DNA of 64,000 nt from Lepisosteus oculatus (taxonomy: Eukaryota; Chordata; Actinopteri; Semionotiformes; Lepisosteidae): the NCBI RefSeq assembly GCF_040954835.1, contig NC_090716.1:10973275-11037274 (forward strand). Reading direction: 5' to 3'. Below the pieces are notes generated by a model. The model ran no database searches, was not told the DNA's origin, and saw only the letters and a program-made list of their open reading frames with translations. The translations under genes and the position numbers were made by a program. Below, in pieces: positions 27,549-40,795 of this stretch (within the stretch, counting starts at the first letter, position 1; every line of letters begins with the position of its first letter).

Positions 27549-28073
27549 TTATAAGTACAGAAATAACAGCAAGCGTGTATAATGCTGCAGACTTTTCCTT
27601 ACCTGGCAGAGCAATTGATTTCCATCACCTGTAGGTAATCTGACCCCAAACACAAGACAGCTGGGAGACGATGTTGGGCAGCTTGACTCCAGACCATGGG
27701 AGGCCGTTTGTAACGGGTTGGTCTGCAGATGCTTTCTGTTCAGATTAGACTCAAGGTCACAGAACCACAGATAGCACACTGCCACAGAAAGATGGAAACG
27801 AATGTTTGAAGGGTGAAATACGGTGCATTGTGAGGAGTTTTGGAACAGGGCAGGACCCTCTGAAAGACAAATCCAATGTGATTTCTGAGAGGGGCAGGTT
27901 AGTCCTAGTTCTGTGACCCCCTGTGTTTGCTCACATGCCTCTCCAGAGGTGTGAAAAAAACATTGAATTAAAACCTGACTGAAAAGTGACATGATTTTGG
28001 AACCCAAAAAAATGAAGACCACAATCTGCATTTGCCAACAACAGCTGCAAACAGTCACTGGTTTTTGCATCAT
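27549..28073 (-). CDS. Hypothetical ORF of 174 codons, function unknown
   Basis: This is the longest reading frame in the window not explained by a gene or repeat. It starts at an ATG at 28,073. The predicted product is rich in cysteine and serine, begins with a hydrophobic stretch (residues about 15-40) and shows no domain that I recognise. It lies on the same strand as PPP1R15, about 220 bases past that gene's likely poly(A) signal, so it could be part of an extended 3' UTR. At this base composition, I estimate by hand about 0.1 stop-free frames of this length by chance in 64 kb. That is suggestive and not proof. No intron or second exon was found. Confidence 0.2.
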   Translation of the reverse strand: MMQKPVTVCSCCWQMQIVVFIFLGSKIMSLFSQVLIQCFFHTSGEACEQTQGVTELGLTCPSQKSHWICLSEGPALFQNSSQCTVFHPSNIRFHLSVAVCYLWFCDLESNLNRKHLQTNPLQTASHGLESSCPTSSPSCLVFGVRLPTGDGNQLLCQVRKSLQHYTRLLLFLYL

Positions 28074-28289
28074 CTAATAACTGTATGCATTATACAATTG
28101 AATGTTCAACATCGTAAATAGTTTAGGAATGTATTTTGAAAACGTCAAATGCTGAACTCTAAGTGACGCAGGCCGATTTGCAAGGTCATCTGTACTACTG
28201 ATTAGCATTAGTCTACTCTTAATAAGGATGGCATTTTAATCAGACGTACATAAATCACTACTGATCATTTCATCACCAAAAAACTGGAC

Positions 28290-28295
28290 TTTATT
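28290..28295 (-). terminator. ppp1r15: Likely poly(A) signal of the PPP1R15 gene
   Basis: The plus strand reads tttatt here, giving AATAAA on the minus strand, about 327 bases after the stop codon. It is the first canonical hexamer downstream of the stop codon that I noticed. The cleavage site itself is not visible. Confidence 0.5.
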
Positions 28296-28621
28296 GATAC
28301 AGACAATGGCATAGCAAATTTAAAAAGATTTTTTAATATAATGCTACAGATTTCAAACATGCAACTCAAAATATAAGTTTTTTTAAAAAAAACCTTTACA
28401 ATCTACAAAAATATTGTTCATAGAACATTCAAACAGAGGTATTAAAATGCCAAAATAGAAGTCGATGGCAAAGTTTGTTCTCTTGACTAAATGCACATTC
28501 TATGTTCCTGGAAGCACAGAAGTCCAAAACTGTACATTATCCAAATAAGTTAAATTAGAAAAGTAATCAGTGCAATAAATTTATAATGTGCAAACTAGTC
28601 AGGCCGGTTTGGATTTTCAAT

Positions 28622-31600
28622 TCAGGTCATAGCTGCTGGTGGAGTGTTTTTGCTGGCTGTGCTTTGTAAAGAGGCCAGAATCTTCTCCCTGTGCGCCGTG
28701 CTGAGGCAGTGCCCAATAGCTTTCTCCGTCTCCTCAATTCGGCGGCGAAACCTGGCTCTGTCGCGGGCCATCTCCTCCCAGGGTCCTCTCCGCGCAGCCC
28801 GCAGAGCAAACGACCAAGCGTGCATGACATGGACCTGCACAACCGGAGAGAACGACACCTGAAACAAAGAAACACATTGAGCTTCGGTATCAGATGGGAA
28901 GTGTCATGACACAGTGTCTGTTCTCAATTTGGGTTCTGTGTGACTTTGTTCCTCCTTCTCTTATCTCGTCTCTAAAAAAACAGACTTCCTGTGATCATTC
29001 TAAATATGAATTGGAGTCACATGTCTCTCCTAGGTTTCAGACCACAATTCAAGAGCCAGACCCAAAGCTCAAAGGGTCCAGACAGACAAAGAGTCATCCG
29101 GAATTTCTGACCATGCCAGAGCGCAGAGCTAAGCATGACTCAGAGCTTTTCTGGGAGACTGGTAACTTCACAGTCACATGCAACTCATCCATTTGTGACA
29201 GTTTCTCGCCCAAGCAGAAAAACTGCATAGATCAGGGCCAGAATGAACTGGGACTGTGTCTGACGTGAGCTTTCGTGAAAGTATTTCAGACACCATCGGG
29301 ATTCACTGCACAATGCACTGGTATGACTGAAATTAAAGTGTTTTAGTAGTTCATAATCTCCTCTAGAACACCCCTACAGAATGTTTAAATTGGCTGGCTG
29401 AGAAGTGGGAAGATCAAGCAGAGGTACCTGTGTACCAGCAACCCTGTTTTGTATTCACAGCACTCAAATATTATGCATAGAAACACTATCACCTTCATGG
29501 TGAGGCTTAAAGGCCTGTGCTTTCTGTATCTAGCATAAAATATGCTGAATACTCTTACTAAAAATTCCAGTGGTGAAGAACAGAAATAGCACAATATTAA
29601 CCTTCTTTTCAGTGTTTCTGCCTGTCTTTTCCACATCTAGAGTGTTCACGCATGACGGCTTCTTCCAGACGGCACGCTGGGGGCTGTCAGATATTCTTGC
29701 GGGACAGTAATGCTTAAACTGTCTTTTTGGCAGTTCTGGCTTTGAGCGGTCGACCTGCTGTGAAACATGTGAAGCGCTAGTTTCACCTCGGGGACTTTGC
29801 TTGCAGGGGGGAGAGGTTTTTAGACAAGCTCGGAAATGTAAAGGGTGGTAGGGGTCAGTGCTTTGTGAAAAGGAGTTCCAGAGGTCGTCGCTTTCCTTCA
29901 AATTACAGGACAGCTCATCACAGGGCTTTTTTTCCTTCGTGTCCAGACCGAAAGTTGGGCTGTCATGTTCGCCTTCTTCCTCTGAATCTGAGTGCTTCTT
30001 CTCCCCACACAGAGCAGTCTTTGGGCTCGAATTCCCAGCACGAGCTGTAAAGCGCAGAGGATTGTAAGGGTCCGAGGATTTAGCAAACGACTCCCATAGT
30101 TTCTGATTTTCCTCCGGGTCCCCTTCGTCGTCCTCACTGGAGCACTCCCAGTCGCTTCCGCTGTCCTGGCAGGAGCGGCCAAGGGCCTGGCGTCGCTCTG
30201 TGATCTTCGTCTTTCGGAGCTCTTCGGTGTCGCTGCCAGAGGAGCTGCTTTCACTTTTGGCATCAAGCGCCTCTGCCGCCTTCGTAGGGGGCGACTTCAA
30301 ACTGTCCTCCGGAGAGCGGCTTGAAATGCAAGCCGAGAAGCAGAGCAGGTTGTAGGGGTCGTCCAGTTTTGTAAAGGACTCCCAGAGCACTTGGCTGTCC
30401 TCAGCATCTTCGCCATCATCATCATCATCATCATCATCCCAGAAAGAATCGTCCTGGTTTCCCACAACGACAGGAGAGGGCAAGGGTGTCAGGGGCTCTT
30501 CTGTTACGCTCTCGGGGTACACCTCCTCGCCGCTCTCCCTCTCCGGTGGCAGAAACGCTTTGCAATGGCCAGCGAGGTTGTCCAGGCGGGAATGTGGTGG
30601 CAAAGGGATGGCGCCGTCAGACGGGACCGAGTCGGCAAAGCACTCCGCGGCTCGCAAGACGAAGTCGTCCACGAAGCTGCAGCAGATGTCTTCGGCCTGC
30701 AGGCTTGAAATCAAGGAGCCCGCCTCGGAGTTTCCAGCGCAGGCGGTCGCGCCGCGCAGGGCTACGTGGTTCGACCCGGAGACGACGACTCTGCTGTTGC
30801 TGTCCAGCAGAGAGGAGATGATGAAGGACGGGCCAGCATTTCCTCCGGCGCCCATGTGCTGGACATGGTGCCCCGTCTCATCCGTAATCCTCAAGTGCAC
30901 TTCGAGTCGGCACATCTGGAAAACTGCAATGTCGAATCGAAAACAAAGAGAGAAAAAAACGCAAAGAAAAACAATTAGAACGTGTTTGTCCTTAGCTACA
31001 TTGGTTTAGGGTTCATGTTAAAACGGGTATGGTTTCATTAATGTTTAAATGGCACAACATTTCAACTTCTTGTCCTTCTTGTACTTCTTACACACTTTAT
31101 TTTTTTACGCAATCCTCCTTATACATCGCAAATTAAAATAATGACGCTCCCAAGGAGACCTTTCAATTGGAAAAACTTGAGAAGTCTTTCATTTTTCCAG
31201 ACATTTACTCGCTACAGTGACTGACTTCAACTCGCGGTTTCATTAGCCTCTAGGTGTCAAGACTTTAACCCCCCTGTTTGCATTTGAAATCGGTCCCTGA
31301 ATAAATCAGCAAAACGAGGCTTCCATTCAAAAAAACAAAGATGCTTCAAAGAGGGGCAGCGCGTTTCGAAAAGGGTACCTGCTATTTGAAGAGGTCAAGT
31401 CACTTCATAAATCCCTGAACCTTATGAAGCACAGATGCTTTTTGCAAGAACACAGGATGAAAACCAGTAGCCGAAACGGCATCATTCCGTCATGCGGTTG
31501 AAGAAAACCCGTGGAAATAACGAGGTGGTTTACGGTGACACACTGTCAGATGAACTGTGTGTTCCGTCCCCCACTGTTGTAATTCCCCTTCATAAAAATA

Positions 31601-31771
31601 AACGTGTCTGCGCTTACCTGTCCAGAAGGTACAGCAAACCACCTGAACCAAGAACCTGAGGTGTTCAAACAGTATAGTCCAGATGGGCCACGTCCACGGC
31701 ACCGCCAGGACTCCGCTCCCCCCGAACCGCTCCATCGCCTTCTGGACCCGGGACGGGTTCGGAGGATCCAT
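28622..31771 (-). CDS. ppp1r15: PPP1R15-family protein phosphatase 1 regulatory subunit (GADD34/CReP type), complete
   Basis: Family members bring PP1 and G-actin to phosphorylated eIF2-alpha, restoring translation after stress, and associate with the ER membrane. Three coding exons join in frame: 31,618-31,771, 29,602-30,923 and 28,622-28,858, giving 570 aa. Residues 20-55 are a tryptophan-rich hydrophobic segment (W26, W28, W31, W50), the likely ER anchor. Residues 214-221 are eight aspartates. Three repeats with core LWxSF...DPYxxLxF start near residues 231, 327 and 399. Exon 3 completes the PP1-docking motif (KK|VSF, residues 491-495), followed by the conserved ARRGPWEEMARDRARF block with W519. 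The start at 31,771 has G at -3 and G at +4; an in-frame ATG at 31,813 is in a poor context and would add 14 residues. The C-terminus resembles PPP1R15A more than PPP1R15B, while the DPY repeats are PPP1R15B-like. Its position between PLEKHA7 and RPS13 fits neither human gene, so the paralogue is unresolved. Confidence 0.93.
30414..30438 (-). repeat. ppp1r15: Coding trinucleotide run (GAT)n encoding poly-Asp
   Basis: The plus strand is an uninterrupted catcatcat run of 25 bases that encodes the eight aspartates of the PPP1R15 protein. Because almost every codon is GAT, the tract could change length by replication slippage in multiples of one residue. Confidence 0.85.
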
Positions 31772-31788
31772 GTCTCTTGGAGGTATTT

Positions 31789-31899
31789 TTAGCGATTGAA
31801 GTCTCCGGAACATTCACTTGTATTCCAGTTTCCAACTTCTCCAACAACTGCTTCGTTCTTCTTCGCGATCTTAAGGGTCTGGACAAATAAAACCCTCAT
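31789..31899 (-). promoter_or_regulatory. ppp1r15: Upstream ORF 1 in the probable PPP1R15 5' leader
   Basis: A 36-codon ATG-initiated frame (MRVLFVQTLK at its start) ends at a TAA 17 bases before the main start codon. Its own ATG has A at -3. It is out of frame with the main CDS and passes over the alternative in-frame ATG at 31,813. Mammalian PPP1R15A and PPP1R15B mRNAs carry uORFs that hold translation down and allow it when eIF2-alpha is phosphorylated. A similar role here is inference, since the transcription start is not mapped. Confidence 0.45.
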
Positions 31900-31950
31900 T
31901 TTCACGACTCCGAGGTGGTGGGGTCACAGAAACGAGACTAAACGACTGTT

Positions 31951-31986
31951 TTACAACGCGCTTCGACGCAGGTCTGCTTTCTCCAT
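31951..31986 (-). promoter_or_regulatory. ppp1r15: Upstream ORF 2 (short) in the probable PPP1R15 5' leader
   Basis: An 11-codon frame (MEKADLRRSAL) lies 51 bases upstream of uORF 1. If transcription begins further upstream, the same frame also opens at an ATG at 32,163 and then is 70 codons long. Whether either is in the mRNA depends on the start site. Confidence 0.3.
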
Positions 31987-32229
31987 GTTTCTTTCTACGA
32001 ACTGTCTCTTCCCTTCACCGAACTCAGAGCGAAAATGATACCCAGTTACGATAGATTGTTTTTTTTTTCCGAGGGGGAAGTGTCTGACCAAATTAGGCAG
32101 ACGAGCTGGGAGAAACACCCAGCAGAAGCGCACACAGTGGATGAAGCAGGCAGCGAGGTTCATGCCGATAAGCCGAGTTTGTTGTCACTCATGTTGGTTT
32201 TGCCTCTCCAGGGCCCCATGTCTGAGGCG

Positions 32230-32236
32230 TGACGTG
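32230..32236 (+). promoter_or_regulatory. CRE/ATF-like motif upstream of PPP1R15
   Basis: TGACGTG, followed closely by another TGACG, lies about 460 bases upstream of the PPP1R15 start codon. CREB/ATF-family sites of this form occur in stress-responsive promoters. The match is short and could be chance. Confidence 0.25.
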
Positions 32237-32239
32237 TGA

Positions 32240-33989
32240 CGCTAGGTTTTGTATTTCTTTAAACAGCAAGTTTACATGGAAACATCCCGACATTTCCTTG
32301 TGCAACATTACGTAAGGGGTCATTAAATGTCCACACCAAAAGTGGCAAGTATTAATAATGCTGCTGAAAATAAGCCAGACCCGTTGACTTATTTCCTGCT
32401 TTTGTTTAGAAGACAGTATTGTTGACTTTGAATTGGGAGAAGCTAGGCTTGCAAAACCAGATTCATAGGTCCAGGACAAGTGATAATTTGAGTCTGTAAA
32501 ACAATTGAAATACCCTCAACATGTTGAACAGTAATTAAAACAACACGTTGATAATAATTGGGTTATCGAATTTCACAGCAGATCCAAGTAGTTATGAGTT
32601 CCTTACATAATCGCTTGTACTTATGGGAGAAATTGTCAATTTTTTAAAAGTATTCTAGCACATAAAACCTGTAAAGCACGGCTTCTCCAGCAATCTGGTA
32701 CTTTATTTTGAAGAACTGTTAATTGAACCTTAAATGAGCTGATCTTATTTAATAGCCAGCTATTCCTGTTTCGAAATGTGTTTCATGCGAGATTTGACAT
32801 GAACTGTACAACTGCCGAATTCTGCAACCTTTCAGAAACTTGAAAACGCCCACTTATGCAAATTTCACCTTTCAAACCAAGTTCAATTAAGTGGCAGAGG
32901 TCATACAAATGCAAACCTGGGGCTCCAAAACCTCATATACCCCTATTGAAAAGACTGAAAAAATCTGAATGGTGAGCAGATAAAGACTGGTAGCTCATGT
33001 CCTTGTACTTACGTACAAAAACAAATCAACCTGTTTAAGTGGTAAACTGAATCATGTCTCAAGACAATTCAGTCAATATTGTGTTTATCTAAATATTTAA
33101 TCTAATATTTATAACCGAATTAACATATTTAAAAATCTTACAATTATCCCACTGGGAATAAGCAAAGTACCTTTACATTGAAAACTACTTACTGAAAGAA
33201 CTACTGTTCAATGGTCCTTCTTCAGTAAGTTCAGTTTTTACACTCATCACCAGTTACTTTGAAATCATATTCAATACACCTGAATTCATTTCATATAGCC
33301 CCACTGATGGGAACACTAAATATTACCTTTATAAACTAAAGCAAACCTGGAAAATGTTACAATCACTCCTGCCATATTTCTTTGGCTTTCCTATTATTCT
33401 CATTATGTTGATATTATTATGCCCAACACTGAGACGCACAGTGACTTACACAACTCGAGTAATGTGGACAAAATAACCTTGTACAGTGGTACAGCAGCAG
33501 TGCTTCACCCAGGATCTTAATCTTCTTCCCCCACAGTGATGCCCAATTACATTTTAAGTGAATATACAACTTAACTTCTGTGAACTGGAGCTTGCCTTAC
33601 ATATTTTTTCAGGTAACCCATAGCTATATTGTGCATTATGAGCAACTACAAACTTACCCATTAATACAATACATTTTTTTCAAGTCAAATGTATTGAAGT
33701 TGATTAAGGACCAGTATCAGAGCAAGTTCAGGTATTCAGTTTTGCGACAGCATTAAAAACCAGATCTTCCCGTCAGTAACTTGGGTATTACAAGACCATG
33801 TGCTCATGTCAAATACATCATTTTGGGGGAATAAAAACCTTAAACTTCAACAACCAAGACATCCATGAAGTTCCACCATGCAAGCACAAATTTGTAGATT
33901 TGGTATTGCCAAAATTATAGGTTTTCACGAATGGAATTTTATAGTTAAGTCAAGAAAAAACACATGTTTTCAATCAGAGTGAAACACCA
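32240..33989. other. Intergenic region between PPP1R15 and RPS13
   Basis: The region is AT-rich with no supported ORF, repeat or RNA gene. It holds the distal upstream flank of the PPP1R15 gene on its left. On its right is the 3' flank of RPS13. Confidence 0.55.
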
Positions 33990-33995
33990 TTTATT
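33990..33995 (-). terminator. rps13: RPS13 poly(A) signal
   Basis: AATAAA on the minus strand (tttatt on the plus strand) lies about 20 bases after the RPS13 stop codon. A very short 3' UTR is typical of ribosomal protein genes. Confidence 0.8.
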
Positions 33996-34015
33996 TGTCC
34001 AACAGGTGATGAGAC

Positions 34016-37865
<3,850 letters not shown>

Positions 37866-37876
37866 GATGGCGATCT

Positions 37877-37893
37877 AGAAGAGAGAGAGAAAA
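37877..37893 (-). promoter_or_regulatory. rps13: RPS13 5' TOP-like pyrimidine tract
   Basis: On the minus strand a 17-base uninterrupted pyrimidine run (ttttctctctctcttct) ends 11 bases before the start codon. Ribosomal protein mRNAs start at a C within such a tract (5' TOP), which places them under mTOR/LARP1 translational control. The true start is therefore probably within this run, giving a very short 5' UTR. Confidence 0.65.
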
Positions 37894-38576
37894 CACCGCG
37901 AGGCGCCGAGCACATCAGGGCCTGCGTAGGAAGTGACGTAGAAGCAGACCAGGACGTAAGGGTGCGTACGACGTAAGACGGAAACCTCTTAACTCGCTAG
38001 AGGCTGGAGAGGAGTAACTCACTCTGAAGTTAAGAAACAAAGTCGCTTAAGTGCGTTTGGTGCCCAAACTGGCTGTTAGCTTCCTACTAACGCCATGTTA
38101 AATACATACTCAAGTACTTCCAGTATTATTGTTCCTTAGGTGTTGTTTATTTGGAGGGGTTTAGAGGATATTTGAATTATAGCTTCGGTAGGTCCCTCTG
38201 TGCGTAGTAATGGCATCACGAGGAGTACCTGGACGCTAACAATGCGATTTCCATGTCTAAAATGACACGATGTATAAGGTTTCTTGCAATCATATTTATG
38301 ATCTTTAAGACTTGTATTAAAACTGACAAAAGTGCTCTGTGCAAGCACTGTTTTTTTAATAAAGATTTCAAATGTTTGTTTCCCCAAATGACATTGAATT
38401 TCTTATTTGTATACCTGCCACCTTGTCTCCCATTTTCAATACACCTTTACTAATTCTGACTCAAAATTTGAGTTTTTTTGTATATAAAATGGGTGTTTGA
38501 GAAGGCTTTTAAAAAGACCCGTAGTGTGAAAGCTCTTTCTGTGAGATCCAATTAAAACACCACCACTCTGGAAAAA
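37894..38576. other. RPS13 upstream region / intergenic
   Basis: This is a short gap between the RPS13 start and the last likely poly(A) site of PIK3C2A. The RPS13 promoter lies in its left part, which is locally GC-rich with several CpGs (cgcgaggcgccgagc). No other gene is seen. Confidence 0.5.
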
Positions 38577-39737
38577 AAAAGGTTTATTAAAAAAAAATAT
38601 TAGAACAGAAAAACATTTAGTCCATTAGTATGTGGACTACAGTTTTAACAGAAATACTGTACATCTTCATCAAATCTCAAAATGCAGAGCCTAAAAAAAG
38701 CTCACACACACATTTAAGGGAAAGTTTTGTTCCCTAGTGTGCCTTATGTTCTACAAACATTTACATGCATTCAGTAGGAGTCAGATTTCACAGAATAAAA
38801 ACTTAATATACAGCACAACTGAACATCACGATTAAAACTATAATACATTATTCAGTACAGCATTCCTACTTTCCAACTGCTTTGCACTTAACCGAAAGGC
38901 TAGTCGGAGCTGTTGAGAATTGGAAAAGAGCATTTTAAGGCAAAAAAGAAAAGGCCATTGGAGACTTTGAGCTCACTTCCAAACCACAACATTTGAAGAA
39001 AAAGCAAATAAAAAAGAGAATGCATTTAAGTGCATATTTTATTTCACAGCACAAATGGATACTGTTAATAGCGGACATCATTTTAATTTGGGAAGCAAAG
39101 GCTAGTTATGTGCAGTTGGCCTATTATTCAAAACCGATCAAATGTACTGTTTTTTTAATTACTGACTCAGACAAAAACAAACAATACATATTAGATGACC
39201 AACTAATTATTGCTCTTAACCACTAAAATATTCTCATAGACACAGCTGAAGGAATGTTTTCCATAGATGATGAAGGGACAGTGATGTACTACTTGTCTGA
39301 CGGTTGTTTTAATTACAAATAACTTCTTTACAGTCTGAATTTTATAAAAGCGCCCCAGAGAAAATAAAATGTTTACAGGAAGCATCAGGAGAGCTTCTCC
39401 CACTTCCCAAAGAGCTGAAAACTGCAGGTTAAATGTGAAATAAAGGGAAATTATTAGGGTTTATGAACAGTTAAGGACATGAAAAGTCCTTTAAACAATA
39501 TCCCATAGGGCTTTATTTAATGAAACTCACAGTAGTGTTTCAATTATAATAGTCTTTGAGTCTTTTAAAGAGGAGCAAACACAACATAAGAGCAAATGGA
39601 GCAAAATATTAAAATATTAAAAACGAATCACTTTTCTATTTTTACATAACCCATGCTTTGTCAAGTACAGACATTAAAATGGTGCTAATGTAATTAACAT
39701 CAAAAGTATTTTTCAGTGATCAAATTTTAAATGTAAA

Positions 39738-40039
39738 CTTGGCTTCTGTTCACCATGCCACTTTGTAAAATATCAAAACAAGTAGATAAGTAGGTAAACA
39801 AGTAGGTTAACATGATTTTGAAAAGTCATTCTAATCTGAGGAAAAGAAGAACATTTCTTGGCTTATATTAGTTTCAATTCAATAGGCAACAAAATGTTCC
39901 AAATGTATTGCTTGCCAGCACATTATCAAAAGGTTGTACCCTCTACTCAATCTAGGCGTCCATTGGGTGTTGGGTCTGGAATTTCCAAATGGCTGTTGGG
40001 CCAGAGCTTTGATTTAATATTTACCAATTCAATACCATG
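39738..40039 (+). repeat. 302-bp direct repeat, copy 1
   Basis: This is paired with 40,494-40,795 at a constant offset of 756 bases and no net indel. I count about eight mismatches, near 97% identity. It begins cttggcttctgttcaccatg and ends at caattcaataccatg. There is a local reiteration of aagtaggtaa near its start. Confidence 0.9.
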
Positions 40040-40493
40040 ATGAACACGTATACCTCAAGAGGATGCACACTTGTAGTACCATGCCAAACACACATGCATC
40101 AGAAAGAAAACATCAAGTTTTCTTTTGTTCTCTAGATGTCATTTCAAAATCTGCCGCAGATTCTTCTTTACATCTGGAGATGAAATTCCTTTAAGTCTGT
40201 TTATAAACACCTTTGTGTATGGATTTTACAGTGTAGTAACCAGGCTTACGGAAATGGATTGTGCCAGACTCACTTCAGTTCCACAAAAACCTAATCCTAA
40301 CATTTCTAGGAAATTAAGAGAAATTAGACAATGGCAGAAAATAAATTAAATAATTCAAAATGTTTAATATATTGTCCTTTATGGTTTTGTAATATTTTTC
40401 CTCCTTACTGCTCTGATCTCTGGGTATTATACAACAGGCAGACATAATAATTTAGTAAGAGCAGTCAGTCAATAGAATTCATTTTTCAACAGT

Positions 40494-40795
40494 CTTGGCT
40501 TCTGTTCACCATGCCACTTTGTAAAATATCAAAACAAGTAGGTAAGTAGGTAAACAAGTAGGTTAACATGATTTTGAAAAGTCATTCTAATCTGAGGAAA
40601 ATTAGAACATTTCTTGGTTTATATTAGTTTCAATTCAATAGGCAACAAAATGTTCCAAATGTATTGCTTGCAAGCACATTATCAAAAGGTCGTACCCTCT
40701 ACTCAATCTAGGTGTCCATTGGGTGTTGGGTCTGGAATTTCCAAATGGCTGTTGGGCCAGAGCTTTGATTTAATATTAACCAATTCAATACCATG
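40494..40795 (+). repeat. 302-bp direct repeat, copy 2
   Basis: This is the second copy of the block at 39,738-40,039. The 454 bases between the copies are unique. The high identity implies a recent local duplication or ongoing gene conversion. Confidence 0.9.

Larger units (their letters stand above)
14648..28289. other. Intergenic region between PLEKHA7 and the PPP1R15 gene
   Basis: No gene is recognised in this 13.6 kb. The first few hundred bases upstream of the PLEKHA7 start are the likely promoter and 5' UTR zone, without a clear TATA box at the expected place. Repeat pieces are listed separately (16,750; 17,125; 19,370; 21,950; 25,310; 25,880). One 174-codon ORF at 27,549-28,073 is listed as hypothetical. 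Other ORFs are short and show no recognised domain. Short (TA)n runs such as 15,755-15,767 are the only simple repeats of note. Distal enhancers could be present but cannot be seen from one sequence. Confidence 0.6.

Noticed and set aside
28644-28909. Short plus-strand frames opposite PPP1R15 exon 3
   Set aside because: They are shadows of the conserved C-terminal exon on the minus strand.
29898-30266. 122-codon minus-strand frame within PPP1R15
   Set aside because: It is an out-of-frame reading of the PPP1R15 exon. The DPY repeats and the splice phases fix the other frame.
30391-31009. Several plus-strand frames of 100-150 codons opposite the PPP1R15 main exon
   Set aside because: They are antisense shadows of a GC-rich coding exon. 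The products are arginine-rich and low in complexity, and no independent start or splice evidence exists.
31665-31886. 73-codon minus-strand frame overlapping the PPP1R15 start as an overlapping uORF
   Set aside because: The frame opens at a TTG and not an ATG, so it does not qualify as a normal uORF.
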